Positions 10,961-20,274 of a stretch of DNA of 64,000 nt are shown here, one piece after another. Position numbers and translations under genes: made by a program. The notes under the pieces were generated by a model. The model did not search any database. It worked only from the letters and a program-made list of their open reading frames with translations, and was not told the DNA's origin. Each line of letters opens with the position of its first letter. Positions within the stretch are counted from its first letter, which is position 1. The DNA is from Phytophthora sp. 'mugwort' (Eukaryota; Oomycota; Peronosporomycetes; Peronosporales; Peronosporaceae): contig JAUCEF010000005.1 in the NCBI GenBank assembly GCA_033558025.1, forward strand, positions 4,960,001-5,024,000, given 5' to 3'.

Positions 10961-12735
10961 GAATCTTCCAGTAGCATATTGCCAGAGACTGCAGAAGGCG
11001 TGGCTCATTCATTCATAATTAAATCACGACCGTCCCCCGAGGTGGTGGAAGCCCCGCTTGCGCTCATCGAGTATTTTGCGGAAGGAACTATGGATAATGG
11101 TGTCTGGCAATTCGATCAGTTCCGTGCCATTTAAAAGAAGGCAGGAACCATATATCCCTATACCGAACACGGGGAAGAGGTAACGTCCCCGCAGCTTCAG
11201 CCTCAGCGACTAGGAAACGTGGTTTTATTCGATGCAGCTTGCCCGTTGGTCACGACGAGAAAGAGAGGAGGTGGCTACAATTTAAACTGGGTCCCGGGAT
11301 CAGTAACGCAAGAACTTTATTTCTCACGTACTAAAACACACTTTGTATAACGAGTAGGTCCAATTGTGACGGAGTACTTCGTTCGCGCCCGTGCACTACT
11401 CGCCATCAAGAAAATCACTTGCGGCTGTGTCGGCCCAGGTCACGGGATGTTCCAGCAATTAATTTTAACGGGCCTACATCATCAGCACACTCCAACTACA
11501 CTTGTACATCCCGGCGACGATATCACGGATGAAAGCGTGACAGAGTCGAAGGAGGCAAACTCGTTCGTGGAAAGGCAATCGATGACACATTACTGCTGTA
11601 CATTCCCCTGTAATTGTCTCCGAGCGTGAAGGCGCTCTCGGCACGCTAGTCCACAGACCGACGTGGCGTTCGAATGAGGTAATGATATTGTGTTTGGGCA
11701 CACGCTGTATGTGCGAGGTTATACTTGCAGAGCTAATGTGTTGATTCTACATGCTACCTGGACAGATCGAACCAAGTATTCATGTGACTGCAAACGGTGC
11801 GCGGAAGCGGACATTAACTTGCGACGTTGTATATCCTCCGGCACCTAAATGTGGATGATGTTCTCCGAGCTTTGACTGCTCGTCGTGTACCCGGCCACCA
11901 ACCGAAGGCTCGAGGAGCTCTCGTTCGTGATGCTGGCGACGACCACTTCTTCAGCGTGAACAACCTGAATTGGAGACTCCAGGGCGTTGTCTGCACTGGT
12001 TAATAATGCGCGAGTTCGAGATTATCGAGAACGGAAGAAAGACGCACGAGAACCTTGTTGGTAGAATGATCGCGTGGCACAAAACGAGTAAAATACGCCT
12101 GGCCAACTCGCTTCTCCGATGGAGAGATCATTGTGGCGCAATGAATGTGAGGAGCTTGCAAATGCGCTTGTGCACAGTCACTGTTTGGGCTCAACAGCAC
12201 CAACACGCTGGAGTAGTGTTGTTTTAGTTCGGTCTGATGATACTCGCCAAGGATCCATCGATAACAAGACAACTTCATTAAATTTTGCTTACTAGTGAAT
12301 CTTTCTTGGACGCTTAATCGAAAGTGATTTAGCTTTTACTCACTATACTAAGCTTTTCCCAGCTGTTTCCCAAATACTAGTACACTGAATATAGACTTCC
12401 CGCCGTAAACGAGCCAAGCATGTTGCCGTGATGCCATGGCCACATGTACCTAGCTATTAGCGGGTTTCAATTTATTTAATGCAAAAAAAGGAAGTAGCAT
12501 TCCAAATTCCTTGGGCGGGCAGAGATGTCGCCCCCTTCTCAAGCTGATACAAACATATCAGCGAGGTTATAATGCATTGCAACAATCTCTAGGCTGATTA
12601 CTTTCGCGCAGGCTTCGGACAATACAGTAAAAACTGAACAGGAGGCTCATAGCGAGCAGGAATAACGACCGCAGTACGCATGCAGCTCCGTAATAAATGC
12701 CTGGGCCAGTATGAATCTATTGTAGTCGGCACATG
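10961..12735. other. unassigned, apparently decayed DNA
   Basis: No intact gene. Plus-strand open stretches (11,085-11,125 IEYFAEGTMDNGVWQF; 11,220-11,300 GGGYNLNWVPGSVTQE; 11,366-11,629, 87 codons; about 11,850-12,000 ALVRDAGDDHFFSVNN) look like pieces of one or more old genes. They match no family I can name. From 12,240 to 12,600 the DNA is AT-rich with nothing recognisable. Confidence 0.3.
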
Positions 12736-12739
12736 CATG

Positions 12740-13271
12740 TGCACCGCACAGCACCTACTCATCAAAATCAATGAGCGACGATGCATTCCATATCTCGCGG
12801 CTCACCCGCAGAAAATCAATCAGCTCGAAGTTCGCAGGCAGCATCCAGCTGCGCTACGGCGTCACGATCAACTTGAACGTAGAGGACAGGCGCTCCACCG
12901 TATCCGACGTCGGCGGCACCAACTTGACTAAGGCGCTATAGCGGATGCCAGCATGCATCGAGGCGCGTTGCTTCTTCCCTTCCCCCACGATGGGGACCGC
13001 GTAGTCGCACTGGGCTTATTCTTGCATTTTTTGCAGACCGGACGCTCAGCGCCGCCGTCGCCACCGGTACTTCGAAGCACTTTGCCGCGCGCGCCTCTGC
13101 GGCCGTCAGCGTGTCGCCGTAGCCTAGCTTGACCAGCGCGGACTCGAACGCTAGAGAGTGCACAATCTTGGCCGGGGCGCGGAAATGCTCTTCCATGATC
13201 CTCGCCCCGTCAAATCGCTGCTCCAGCACCTCTGTCACCTTGATTAGCATCTTCGTCTTCATTGTGGGCAT
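12740..13271 (-). pseudogene. hAT transposase C-terminal remnant
   Basis: Read on the minus strand, a frame begins near 13,262 (KMLIKVTEVLEQRFDGARIM). After a possible 34-bp intron (about 13,005-13,038; GT...AG) it continues with CDYAVPIVGEGKKQRASMHA. It then shows the hAT dimerisation signature: PPTSDTVERLSSTFKLIVTP, an in-frame stop, then MLPANFELIDFL and IWNASSL. This domain dimerises transposase and completes its active site. The stop inside the dimerisation domain and the lack of an N-terminal half show it is dead. It is a different hAT lineage from the one at 20.3-23.0 kb. Confidence 0.65.
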
Positions 13272-13502
13272 TCATTACGCGTCTTGTATCTCTTCGCATC
13301 GTCGTTAGTTGGTGGTGGCGTCGTGTCTCGGGCGGCCTCCTCGAGGTGACAGACGCGGATCATCGTCGACTCCTCGACTGTACGCCGGGCCACCGCGGTT
13401 GCGCCAAACCCCACTCTGTCTATATGTCACAAACGAGCACGAGGAGGAATCCGTCTGCTTGAATATCCCGATACATTCATGGTAGGCCAACCCACGGTCA
13501 AG

Positions 13503-14154
13503 TCAAGGGTCGGGTTGGCTTCCTTGACGATACACACGAGGTTGCGAAGAATGAGCGAGCCCGTTGAGGTAGTCAATACCACCTTCCTTGAAGGTGGCCA
13601 TACTACTGGCGAATATAGTCGCACCTCCGAATGGCGTCAACGGTTCGAGCTTGATGGTCTCGGTATGCACGACTACACCTTGTGATGCAGCCACTACACC
13701 ACTCGCAACCAACGACGTGTCGACGCCGGAGTCCATCAGTAACTCATTCACTACGATTCCGTCTACAACCGCTTTCACTGTCCCCGACCATCATCGTCCC
13801 GCCTGTCCGTACTAGCAACGCGACGGACGTTTGTTGGAGTCTCGCTCCGACGACGCTCCCGCATTTCCTGTAGAAGTTGCGTTGCTTCTTCTGGCGACGC
13901 TACGTTGTTGCATTGGCGGACGAGATGCTGGGCGACGGTTGCGCTTTTCAAATTCAGCGTTTTCAGAAGTGTGCCTCGTACTCGTCTAGGATGGCCAACA
14001 CCGGACGCTTGGGCGGGACAAACTCCTTACAATACTGGATAAAAATTGGTGTCGTCAAAAACGCCGATTTATCCGACCCAAACACTGCACCACCAGCTGC
14101 TCCAACGATGGCACACGAATAATAAACAAAGGAGGGATTGCTGTGCGTTGCCAT
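13503..14154 (-). pseudogene. gypsy gag-protease fragment
   Basis: The frame 13778-13503 reads AVVDGIVVNELLMDSGVDTSLVAS (given here by its key parts: VDGIVV, then LLMDSGVDTS), the retropepsin active site D-S-G with the hydrophobic strand before it. Sequence up to 14,154 (KRPVLAILDEYEAHF) is consistent with the gag C-terminal region. Frames are broken between the two. It is an isolated fragment 740 bp from the larger gypsy element and differs from it, so it is a separate, older insertion. Confidence 0.65.
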
Positions 14155-14892
14155 TCACATGCACGAGAGCGGATACGATCGTCAGACTGCGACACATTAG
14201 CTTTCATGCCTTTTCCAACCAATATCATTGTTTTCTACCATTGTCTTCTTTTCTCGGCCCTTGCTCGCATATGCCGGTTTCATCATGGTTTCAGATACAA
14301 CATGAAGAGAGAGGTCCATTCATCTAGCTTGCGTTTTATGCTTGCATAGTGCGTAACCACCGTAGCCTCCGTTGCTGCTGCTTTTCTACATTCTTCTAGG
14401 GGCCGGGCCGTACGTCGACTGAAAACCTCGGCATGGGTTCTTGACAAAACGCTTCACCTTAAGATGCCAGAAATCGCGCCATTTATTCCGCATCGAAGTG
14501 GTCTCTCCTCTACTACTTTTCTGATGAAGAGTGCAAGATCATCCATCGTGAAGCATTGAGCCTTGGTAGTGCGGTCACGACAACTTCCAAAATGCGATCA
14601 CCCTCGCCGTCTCTCAACGTCGGAGCAGGACCATTGCAGGCCGACATTTCCGCCTCACCAGATACCCGTCGCAGGACCTTTTCCCATGTGGTCGTCGTAT
14701 CTCGTAAATGATGAGTGGTAGCAAATTCATAATTAGATTTATATGTAGCATAGGTTATGAATGTTGGTAAGTTACGTAAATATTTCGTCAAAGTATAAAT
14801 TCTCGACTTTCGTTCTTATTTTCGGAGATTATTGTGACAGGGTTTTGTCCGGGGAACTTTAAAACGGCCGTAAAAGCTGCTGAGATTAATTA
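14155..14892. other. unassigned repeat-like stretch
   Basis: No gene or LTR boundary could be placed here. Minus-strand open frames (14,791-14,513) are of unknown origin and may extend the gypsy fragment on their left. The last bases, aatta at 14,888-14,892, repeat at the far side of the next element and form its target-site duplication. Confidence 0.35.
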
Positions 14893-15280
14893 TGTCGGGG
14901 CGGCTGGCGGTGTGGCAGAGGAAGCAGGTAGGCTTGGTTGACTTGTGGGGAACGACGCACGTATTGGAATGAATATTGTTTTGTTTGTTTCTTTGCTAGC
15001 TACGACATGCATGCGCTCATGATTGCATCCTCGTGTTCTCCATGCGCTCCCTTACTGGGTAAGATTTCTTTTTGTATACTTACCTTAAATGTAAGCTACG
15101 TTTCCTTTTGGAATTTGTTCTGTGAAGATACGCATCAGGTACGTACCTTCGGCGGCTTCTGGCCGTCCAAGGCAGCCCGTGCATGGCGGCTTACTTCATA
15201 GACCGCTGGTGTGCTCGTCAGGACGCCCGTGAGGGTGATGGCCTAGGCGTGTTGACCGGCACACCGTGTTTGGCCTGACA
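14893..15280 (-). repeat. 3' LTR of gypsy element
   Basis: 388 bp beginning TGTC and ending GACA in plus-strand reading. It matches 19536-19917 over nearly its whole length (shared blocks such as 'gaggaagcaggtaggctt', 'gaacgacgcacgtattgg' and 'ttcggcggcttctggccg'). It carries a 9-bp insertion near 15,186-15,199 and differs in about 15 bases near its left end. Confidence 0.9.
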
Positions 15281-15292
15281 TCTCCCCCCGGT
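15281..15292 (-). other. polypurine tract
   Basis: On the minus strand, the bases immediately before the 3' LTR read CCGGGGGGAGA, a purine run abutting TGTC. This is the expected site of plus-strand priming for reverse transcription. Confidence 0.7.
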
Positions 15293-15828
15293 GAGTTCAC
15301 ATTGGCGACGTGGACCAACCATCGACGCTCACGACGTTTCATGTGGTTCCTTTGCAATTTCTCCACGATGTGTAGTTGTTCTTCAGTTTCTTCGTCGACG
15401 ATAAGCGGAGCAGCCTTCGGTATTGGACGGTTTGGGAAGTCCAACACGTTGGCCTTGTAATGAGATAGGAGTTCAACTTCAAACGTAGGATTGATCCTCC
15501 TCATTACTAGGGTAGACTTAGTTTTGCCACGTTGTTGTTTCTCATGCGTTCGATCACGAAAGGTTCGACTTTCTTTGCCGTTAGCTTTGCTTTCTTGAGT
15601 TCCGTATCATAACTAGCGGTCTTAAAAGATAACTTCTTCGTGTCGATCAATAATAAGTCTCCCTCTTTGAAGATGACTTCTTGGCGTTTGCGATCGTAGT
15701 ACTCCTTCTGTTTGACTTGATCTTGTTCGATATTCTGGCGAGCTTCTTCTACGATCTCTTGCCTTTTTTTGCAAAGTTTTTGGCGGACTCTACAATCGTT
15801 ACATCTTGCTCTGACTGAAGTCGGACTT

Positions 15829-16562
15829 TCATTTCTTCAGCGATTTGGTTTGACACCTTACGCCCTGTATCAACCTCAACGGAGTAAGTTTTGTCGATGC
15901 GTTGACGAGGGTTGAGTGGGCATACTCTACAATTCCAAGATACTTCATCCAATCATCGCCGTTATACGAGACCATGCATCTCAGAGCATCTTCAAGTACT
16001 AAGTTTTGACGTTCTGTCTGGCCATCAACTTGAACTCTGTGAGCTGTGGTCATACTTAGCTTGACACCCATTAGCTTCACAAGTGACTTCCAGAAATCTG
16101 AAATGAATTTCGAGTCACGGTCGCTGGTAATTGCTTTCGACACACCATGGTGTCTGATAACAGCATCAAAGAAAACTTTGGCTGTGACGTGGGCATCTGC
16201 CGTAGTGTAGGTAGGTGCATACATTGCGCGTTTCGACAGTTTGTCGATTGCAACTAAGATAAAATCAAATCCTTCCGACACCGGCAATCCAGTGATAAAG
16301 TCCATCGAGACAACTTCCAGCATTCCTTAGGAATTGGTATTGACATCAGAAGACCTTTCTTCTTCTGACTGCTGGACTTCCATCTCGCGCAGGTCTCACA
16401 GGTACGAACATACTCACGAATTTCACGATCCATAGTCGGCCACCAATACCATTGCGACAGCTTTAGGTAGGTACGACGGCTATCCGGGTGTGCTGACGTG
16501 CTGCTATCATAGAACTCTATGATGACATTCGTACGTATACCTTTGCGCTTCGGAACACACAA
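15829..16562 (-). pseudogene. gypsy integrase (zinc-binding and catalytic core)
   Basis: The frame 16562-16254 holds the zinc-binding region (YWWPTMDREIREYVRTCETC). An overlapping frame, 16323-15829, holds the catalytic core: SMDFITGLPVSEG (first Asp), ITSDRDSKFISDFW (second Asp), then VDGQTERQNLVLEDALR (Glu), the D,D-35-E arrangement. The two frames overlap by about 70 bp, so a frameshift separates them. The active-site residues survive. A chromodomain-like C-terminus (15504-15290, HIVEKLQRNHMKRRERRWL) follows after another break. Chromodomains direct integration to marked chromatin. Confidence 0.82.
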
Positions 16563-16878
16563 CGGTAGACAATATCTCTCTTTGTATTCTTAACGAAGAG
16601 TAAACCGTTGTGTTTCACAAACTTTTCCACGTGGGTACCCTGCGTCCATTATTACTTGAAGTCTTGGTCCGACATGTACCCGAGTTACAACTACTTCTGG
16701 TCAGCGGACAAGTGCGGACTCACAGGTGGGATGCTTCGACCGACATATGACGTAACGCCGATGATTGAATCATCTGCTCCTCTGTATACACTACGTGTTG
16801 GTTACAGAAGTCATCACAATACGTGAACAGCATAAGTATCGTCGGGTAATGGAGATGGTTTAGCGCCTTCTTTCAGCT

Positions 16879-17211
16879 CTAACTCGAAATTAACCTCTCG
16901 CGATGGCGGGGGTTATCAGATAACTTATCCGGGAGCACATCCACAAATTCATTAAGAACCACCTTGCGGATAGGTTCAGGAATGGATTTCAACTCCTCGG
17001 TCTCAGTTATTTTAACACGAAAGACTTGCACGTAGTCCCCTTGTTTCTTGTGATGGGGAGGATGTGGGTCCGTCGACTTCCATGAAGTGAAAATTCTCCG
17101 GAATTCGATATCTCCTGTTTGCCAATTCACTATCGAATTATACTGGACAAACCAGGGTTTACCACAGATCGCCTCGTGTGAGTCTGGTAACTGCCATTCT
17201 ACAAGATCCAT
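16879..17211 (-). pseudogene. gypsy protease / RT-proximal linker fragment
   Basis: Minus-strand frame with ICGKPWFVQYNSIVNWQTGD, the end of the retropepsin-like domain (G-x-PW motif), then KVVLNEFVDVLPDKL, the lead-in to gypsy reverse transcriptase. Sequence then changes abruptly near 16,880-16,830, and no RT palm motif is found before integrase. This marks the upstream edge of the internal deletion. Confidence 0.7.
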
Positions 17212-17829
17212 GGACGGAAATACGTAGCCGTCCAGTTTAACCGTAGCTTGGACATGCTGGACTTCCGTCTAGCGGTCACTGTTCTATCGGACCGTGTTGC
17301 TTGTAACTTCCGCGAAGCCAGCACAGTGGTTGCGATACCGGGCTTGATCATGTTCCAAGAGGCACCAATATACAGTAGAATTCGGACTTCCTTTCATTCT
17401 TCCCTTCCGGATGAACAGGCTCGAAGTTGTACTAAGCTGCGCTGCATTACCTTTTGGTTATCTGACGTACTTGTTGGTTGCGATCCATGCAATACCAACT
17501 GCTCCTCTGAATGCGATTCACACATATCAGGTACTTTCCCTGGTAGCGATTCACGCATACCAGTTTCTTCCGTCATGGCAGACGTAGTTTCCTCAGTTTC
17601 TGTTTTTACGGACTGTATGGTCCTTCTTGGGTCACCATTTGCTCTTGGATGTTCGCTACACTCATGGTCAAATGCTCCGTGTTCGTAATGTCATCAATGT
17701 TGCCATCATTATGATTGGGGCCATGTTCATCCTTGCCTGCCCATCACCACGTCGTTGATTCGAGTGGTTATACCTCGGTGGGTGTCTTCTGGCTTTCTGT
17801 TGCGATCGAATAGGACATTGTTAATCCTA

Positions 17830-19145
17830 TGAGCAGCGCTTCCACACCTGAACACAGGTTACGTCATATACACTCATCTCGTGATGGTACATGCACGCTA
17901 TTAATTTCCAGTGGCTCCGCTCCGTCACCATCATTCGTGTGTTTTCGTTTGTACGTTCGGTACATACGATACTCTTTGTTTCCATCCAAACGCCCATGAT
18001 GAGGATGAGATCAATCATAATCTAACGCTGTTGTTACAGCTATCGCAGGCGGCTCGCAGCGTCGGTATTGAGCCTCTTCACGTACACTGGACGATAGTCC
18101 ACGCAAAAAGTAATTGATTTTGTCTAGTTCCTCCATCTTTGTGATTTGCGTCACTAAGTCACGAAACTTGCTGGCATAGTCAGGCAAGTCCTTGCACCTG
18201 TGCTCTTTCAGGTCGTGTATCTGCTCTCGCAGACGTTCCTGCATGTCCTTGGGTACGAACTCGGCTTCCACTTCGTAAAGAAGTCGTCGACACTCGCAAA
18301 GTATCCATTTCCGCGATGTACCAGTGTGCAGCGCCATTCTTTAGCGTTCCGGTAATCACGGGCAACATCCTTTTCTTCTGGACTGCCTCCTTGTATGTGA
18401 TACGCTAAGTCTGAAGTACTGGTCAATCTGCTGTCTGTATAACGCAAATGACTCGCTCAGGTACCGCTGTAGGTAGGCAGTTTCACTTTCCAGCTTGAGC
18501 TCAGAGACCTGTTTCATGTGCGTGAGAGTCTGAATGAGCTCGATCTGCTTCTGGATCGAAGCGATCATACTCTGCATAAGATCTGCAGGATGCGCCATAC
18601 TTGATACTTTCGGCTTGATCACTTTTCGAAAACCTTGAAGAGGAACGGGAGATAAAAGGGAAACATGTTGTAAGGAATAGATATGCTACTTCTATGGTTC
18701 CGAACGACTAGGTTTTGTCGGTTCTGGTCTTCTTGGATGACTTCGGCGAGGTCGATCCGCCTTCCAGGGCTTGGCGAACGCGCTTAGCACGCTTACGCGT
18801 CGAGTCGCTCCACTTGGAGTACGGATGTTCTTCGCCCACCTCGATTTCTCGCAGCACACGCTGGATTCCAGTGGAGACGATGTGGTTGGCGCGTCGAAGC
18901 TAAGTCTGTGCGTCAGTTAGCACACTCACAATGCGACGTTTCTCTGCGCCACGTTCATAGCGTGTGATTTGACGAGTTTTATCAAAGCCTGTAGGATACG
19001 ATCATACTTGGCTATCGACTTGTAGAGGTCCGTGCGCGCTTTCTTTGTAGCGCCCAGATCGCCGACAGACAAACGCAAGAACTCGCCGAGTAACGGAGCA
19101 TCCTTGTCCTTCTGATGGACATTGACGGTTTTTTCTCGAGTCATA
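17830..19145 (-). pseudogene. gypsy gag remnants
   Basis: Four minus-strand frames in order: 19144-18926 (MTREKTVNVHQKDKDAPLL), 18622-18356 with a coiled-coil-like stretch, 18447-18208, and 18337-18011 (DLPDYASKFRDLVTQITKME), a typical gag capsid-domain segment. They are separated by frameshifts. No zinc knuckle is visible. Confidence 0.65.
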
Positions 19146-19520
19146 ATCTAGCCCAAGCGGACCAGAACAACGAGACTGTTAGAGCGTGTTGGGCAAAGGT
19201 TGCCAAGACCCACCCAACTTACCGGCCAGCCAAGAATTACGCCTACTAAAAATAGGGACTTGGTTTACAAACGGGGCAGGTTCAAGATCAGCAATTCCAC
19301 TTATAGTCAATGCAAATAACCGGGGCAGAGTACCATCAGGCACTACCAACATCCTTCCGGTCGAAGATGCACCAATCAGCGTACGCTGACCAAAAACTGA
19401 AATTACCGTTACGACCACACGCAGTGTGCAGCGGGGCGTCCAATCAAGGAACAACCACTTACAGTCACAGCACTTTCGGGACGACATCGACGGCAGCGAT
19501 GATAGCGACAGCCGCGGATT

Positions 19521-19533
19521 CCCCCTGCTACCA
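19521..19533 (-). other. primer-binding site (initiator tRNA-Met type)
   Basis: On the minus strand, two bases after the 5' LTR, the sequence is TGGTAGCAGGGGG. The first nine bases match the complement of the 3' end of eukaryotic initiator tRNA-Met, the usual primer for Ty3/gypsy reverse transcription. The later bases diverge. Confidence 0.7.
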
Positions 19534-19535
19534 GA

Positions 19536-19917
19536 TGTCGGGGCGGCTGGGAACTTGCGATGCGGCGGAGGAAGCAGGTAGGCTTGGACTTGTGGGGAAC
19601 GACGCACGTATTGGAATGAATATTGTTTTGTTTGTTTCTTTGCTAGCTACGACATGCATGTGTTCATGGAAGCATCCTCGTGCTCTCCATGCGCTCCCTT
19701 ACTGGGTAAGATTTCTTTTTGTATACTTGACTTAAATGTAAGCTACGTTTCCTTTTGGAATTTGTTCTGTGAAGATACGCATCAGGTACGTACCTTCGGC
19801 GGCTTCTGGCCGTCCAAGGCAGCCCGCGCATGGCGTAGACCGCTGGCGTGCTCGTCAGGACGCCCGTGAGGGTGATGGACTAGGCGTGCTGACCGGCACG
19901 ATGTGCTTGGCTTGACC
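19536..19917 (-). repeat. 5' LTR of gypsy element
   Basis: About 382 bp beginning TGTC. The right end reads ttgacc followed by aatta, where the partner LTR ends tgaca, so one terminal base has changed or the end is one base further on. It is the promoter-bearing LTR for leftward transcription. Confidence 0.88.
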
Positions 19918-20054
19918 AATTACGATGACCGATGTGATATTAATTTGGGTGTGAACCACAAGTGTATCAGGAAAGAGTACCCAGTAGCAACCACACTAGA
20001 AATCTGCTAACGCGACTCGTGCGCGACTTGGAAAGGAAAAAGATTTTGTGCCAC

Positions 20055-20150
20055 GTCAATAGTTATACCGGAATGGAGAGGAGGCAGTTGAAGATTCAGA
20101 AGATTCAGAAGATTCAACTGCCTCCTCTCCATTCCGGTATAATTATTGAC
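20055..20150. repeat. 38-bp-arm hairpin (near-perfect inverted repeat)
   Basis: Arms 20055-20092 and 20113-20150 are reverse complements with a single mismatch (the eighth base of the left arm). The 20-nt loop is made of a 9-bp tandem repeat (gattcagaa). Flanking bases (attttgtgccac on the left, atgccaaaaat on the right) continue the pairing imperfectly for about 10-12 bp. It fits a very small foldback element or an inverted-repeat RNA precursor. No ORF overlaps it. Confidence 0.9.
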
Positions 20151-20274
20151 ATGCCAAAAATTCGATATATATCTATTTGAGCTACAAGTATGAAATGAAT
20201 ATCCGTTTGCACAGTCTGTAAGAAATAAATGCATTACACAAGGCAAAGTGTTAGCGCAGTAAATTACTGCGATT

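Larger units (their letters stand above)
14893..19917 (-). mobile_element. Ty3/gypsy element with both LTRs, internally deleted
   Basis: A 5.0-kb element read leftward. The 5' LTR is 19536-19917 and the 3' LTR 14893-15280. A primer-binding site follows the 5' LTR and a polypurine tract precedes the 3' LTR. Flanking 'aatta' at 14888-14892 and 19918-19922 (or 'atta' if the LTR ends one base later) is the target duplication. Inside are gag remnants (19145-17830), a protease/linker (17211-16879), integrase (16562-15829) and a chromodomain-like tail (15504-15290). Reverse transcriptase and RNase H, which should lie between 16,880 and 16,560, are missing. The LTRs differ by several indels, so the insertion is not recent. 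It could move only with help from another element. Confidence 0.9.

Noticed and set aside
14893..19917. CRISPR array or other multi-copy spaced repeat
   Set aside because: Only two copies of the long repeat exist, with LTR ends and a retroelement between them. No regularly spaced short repeats were found anywhere in the window.
20055..20150. Rho-independent-type terminator
   Set aside because: The organism is eukaryotic, the stem is far too long, and no U-run follows.
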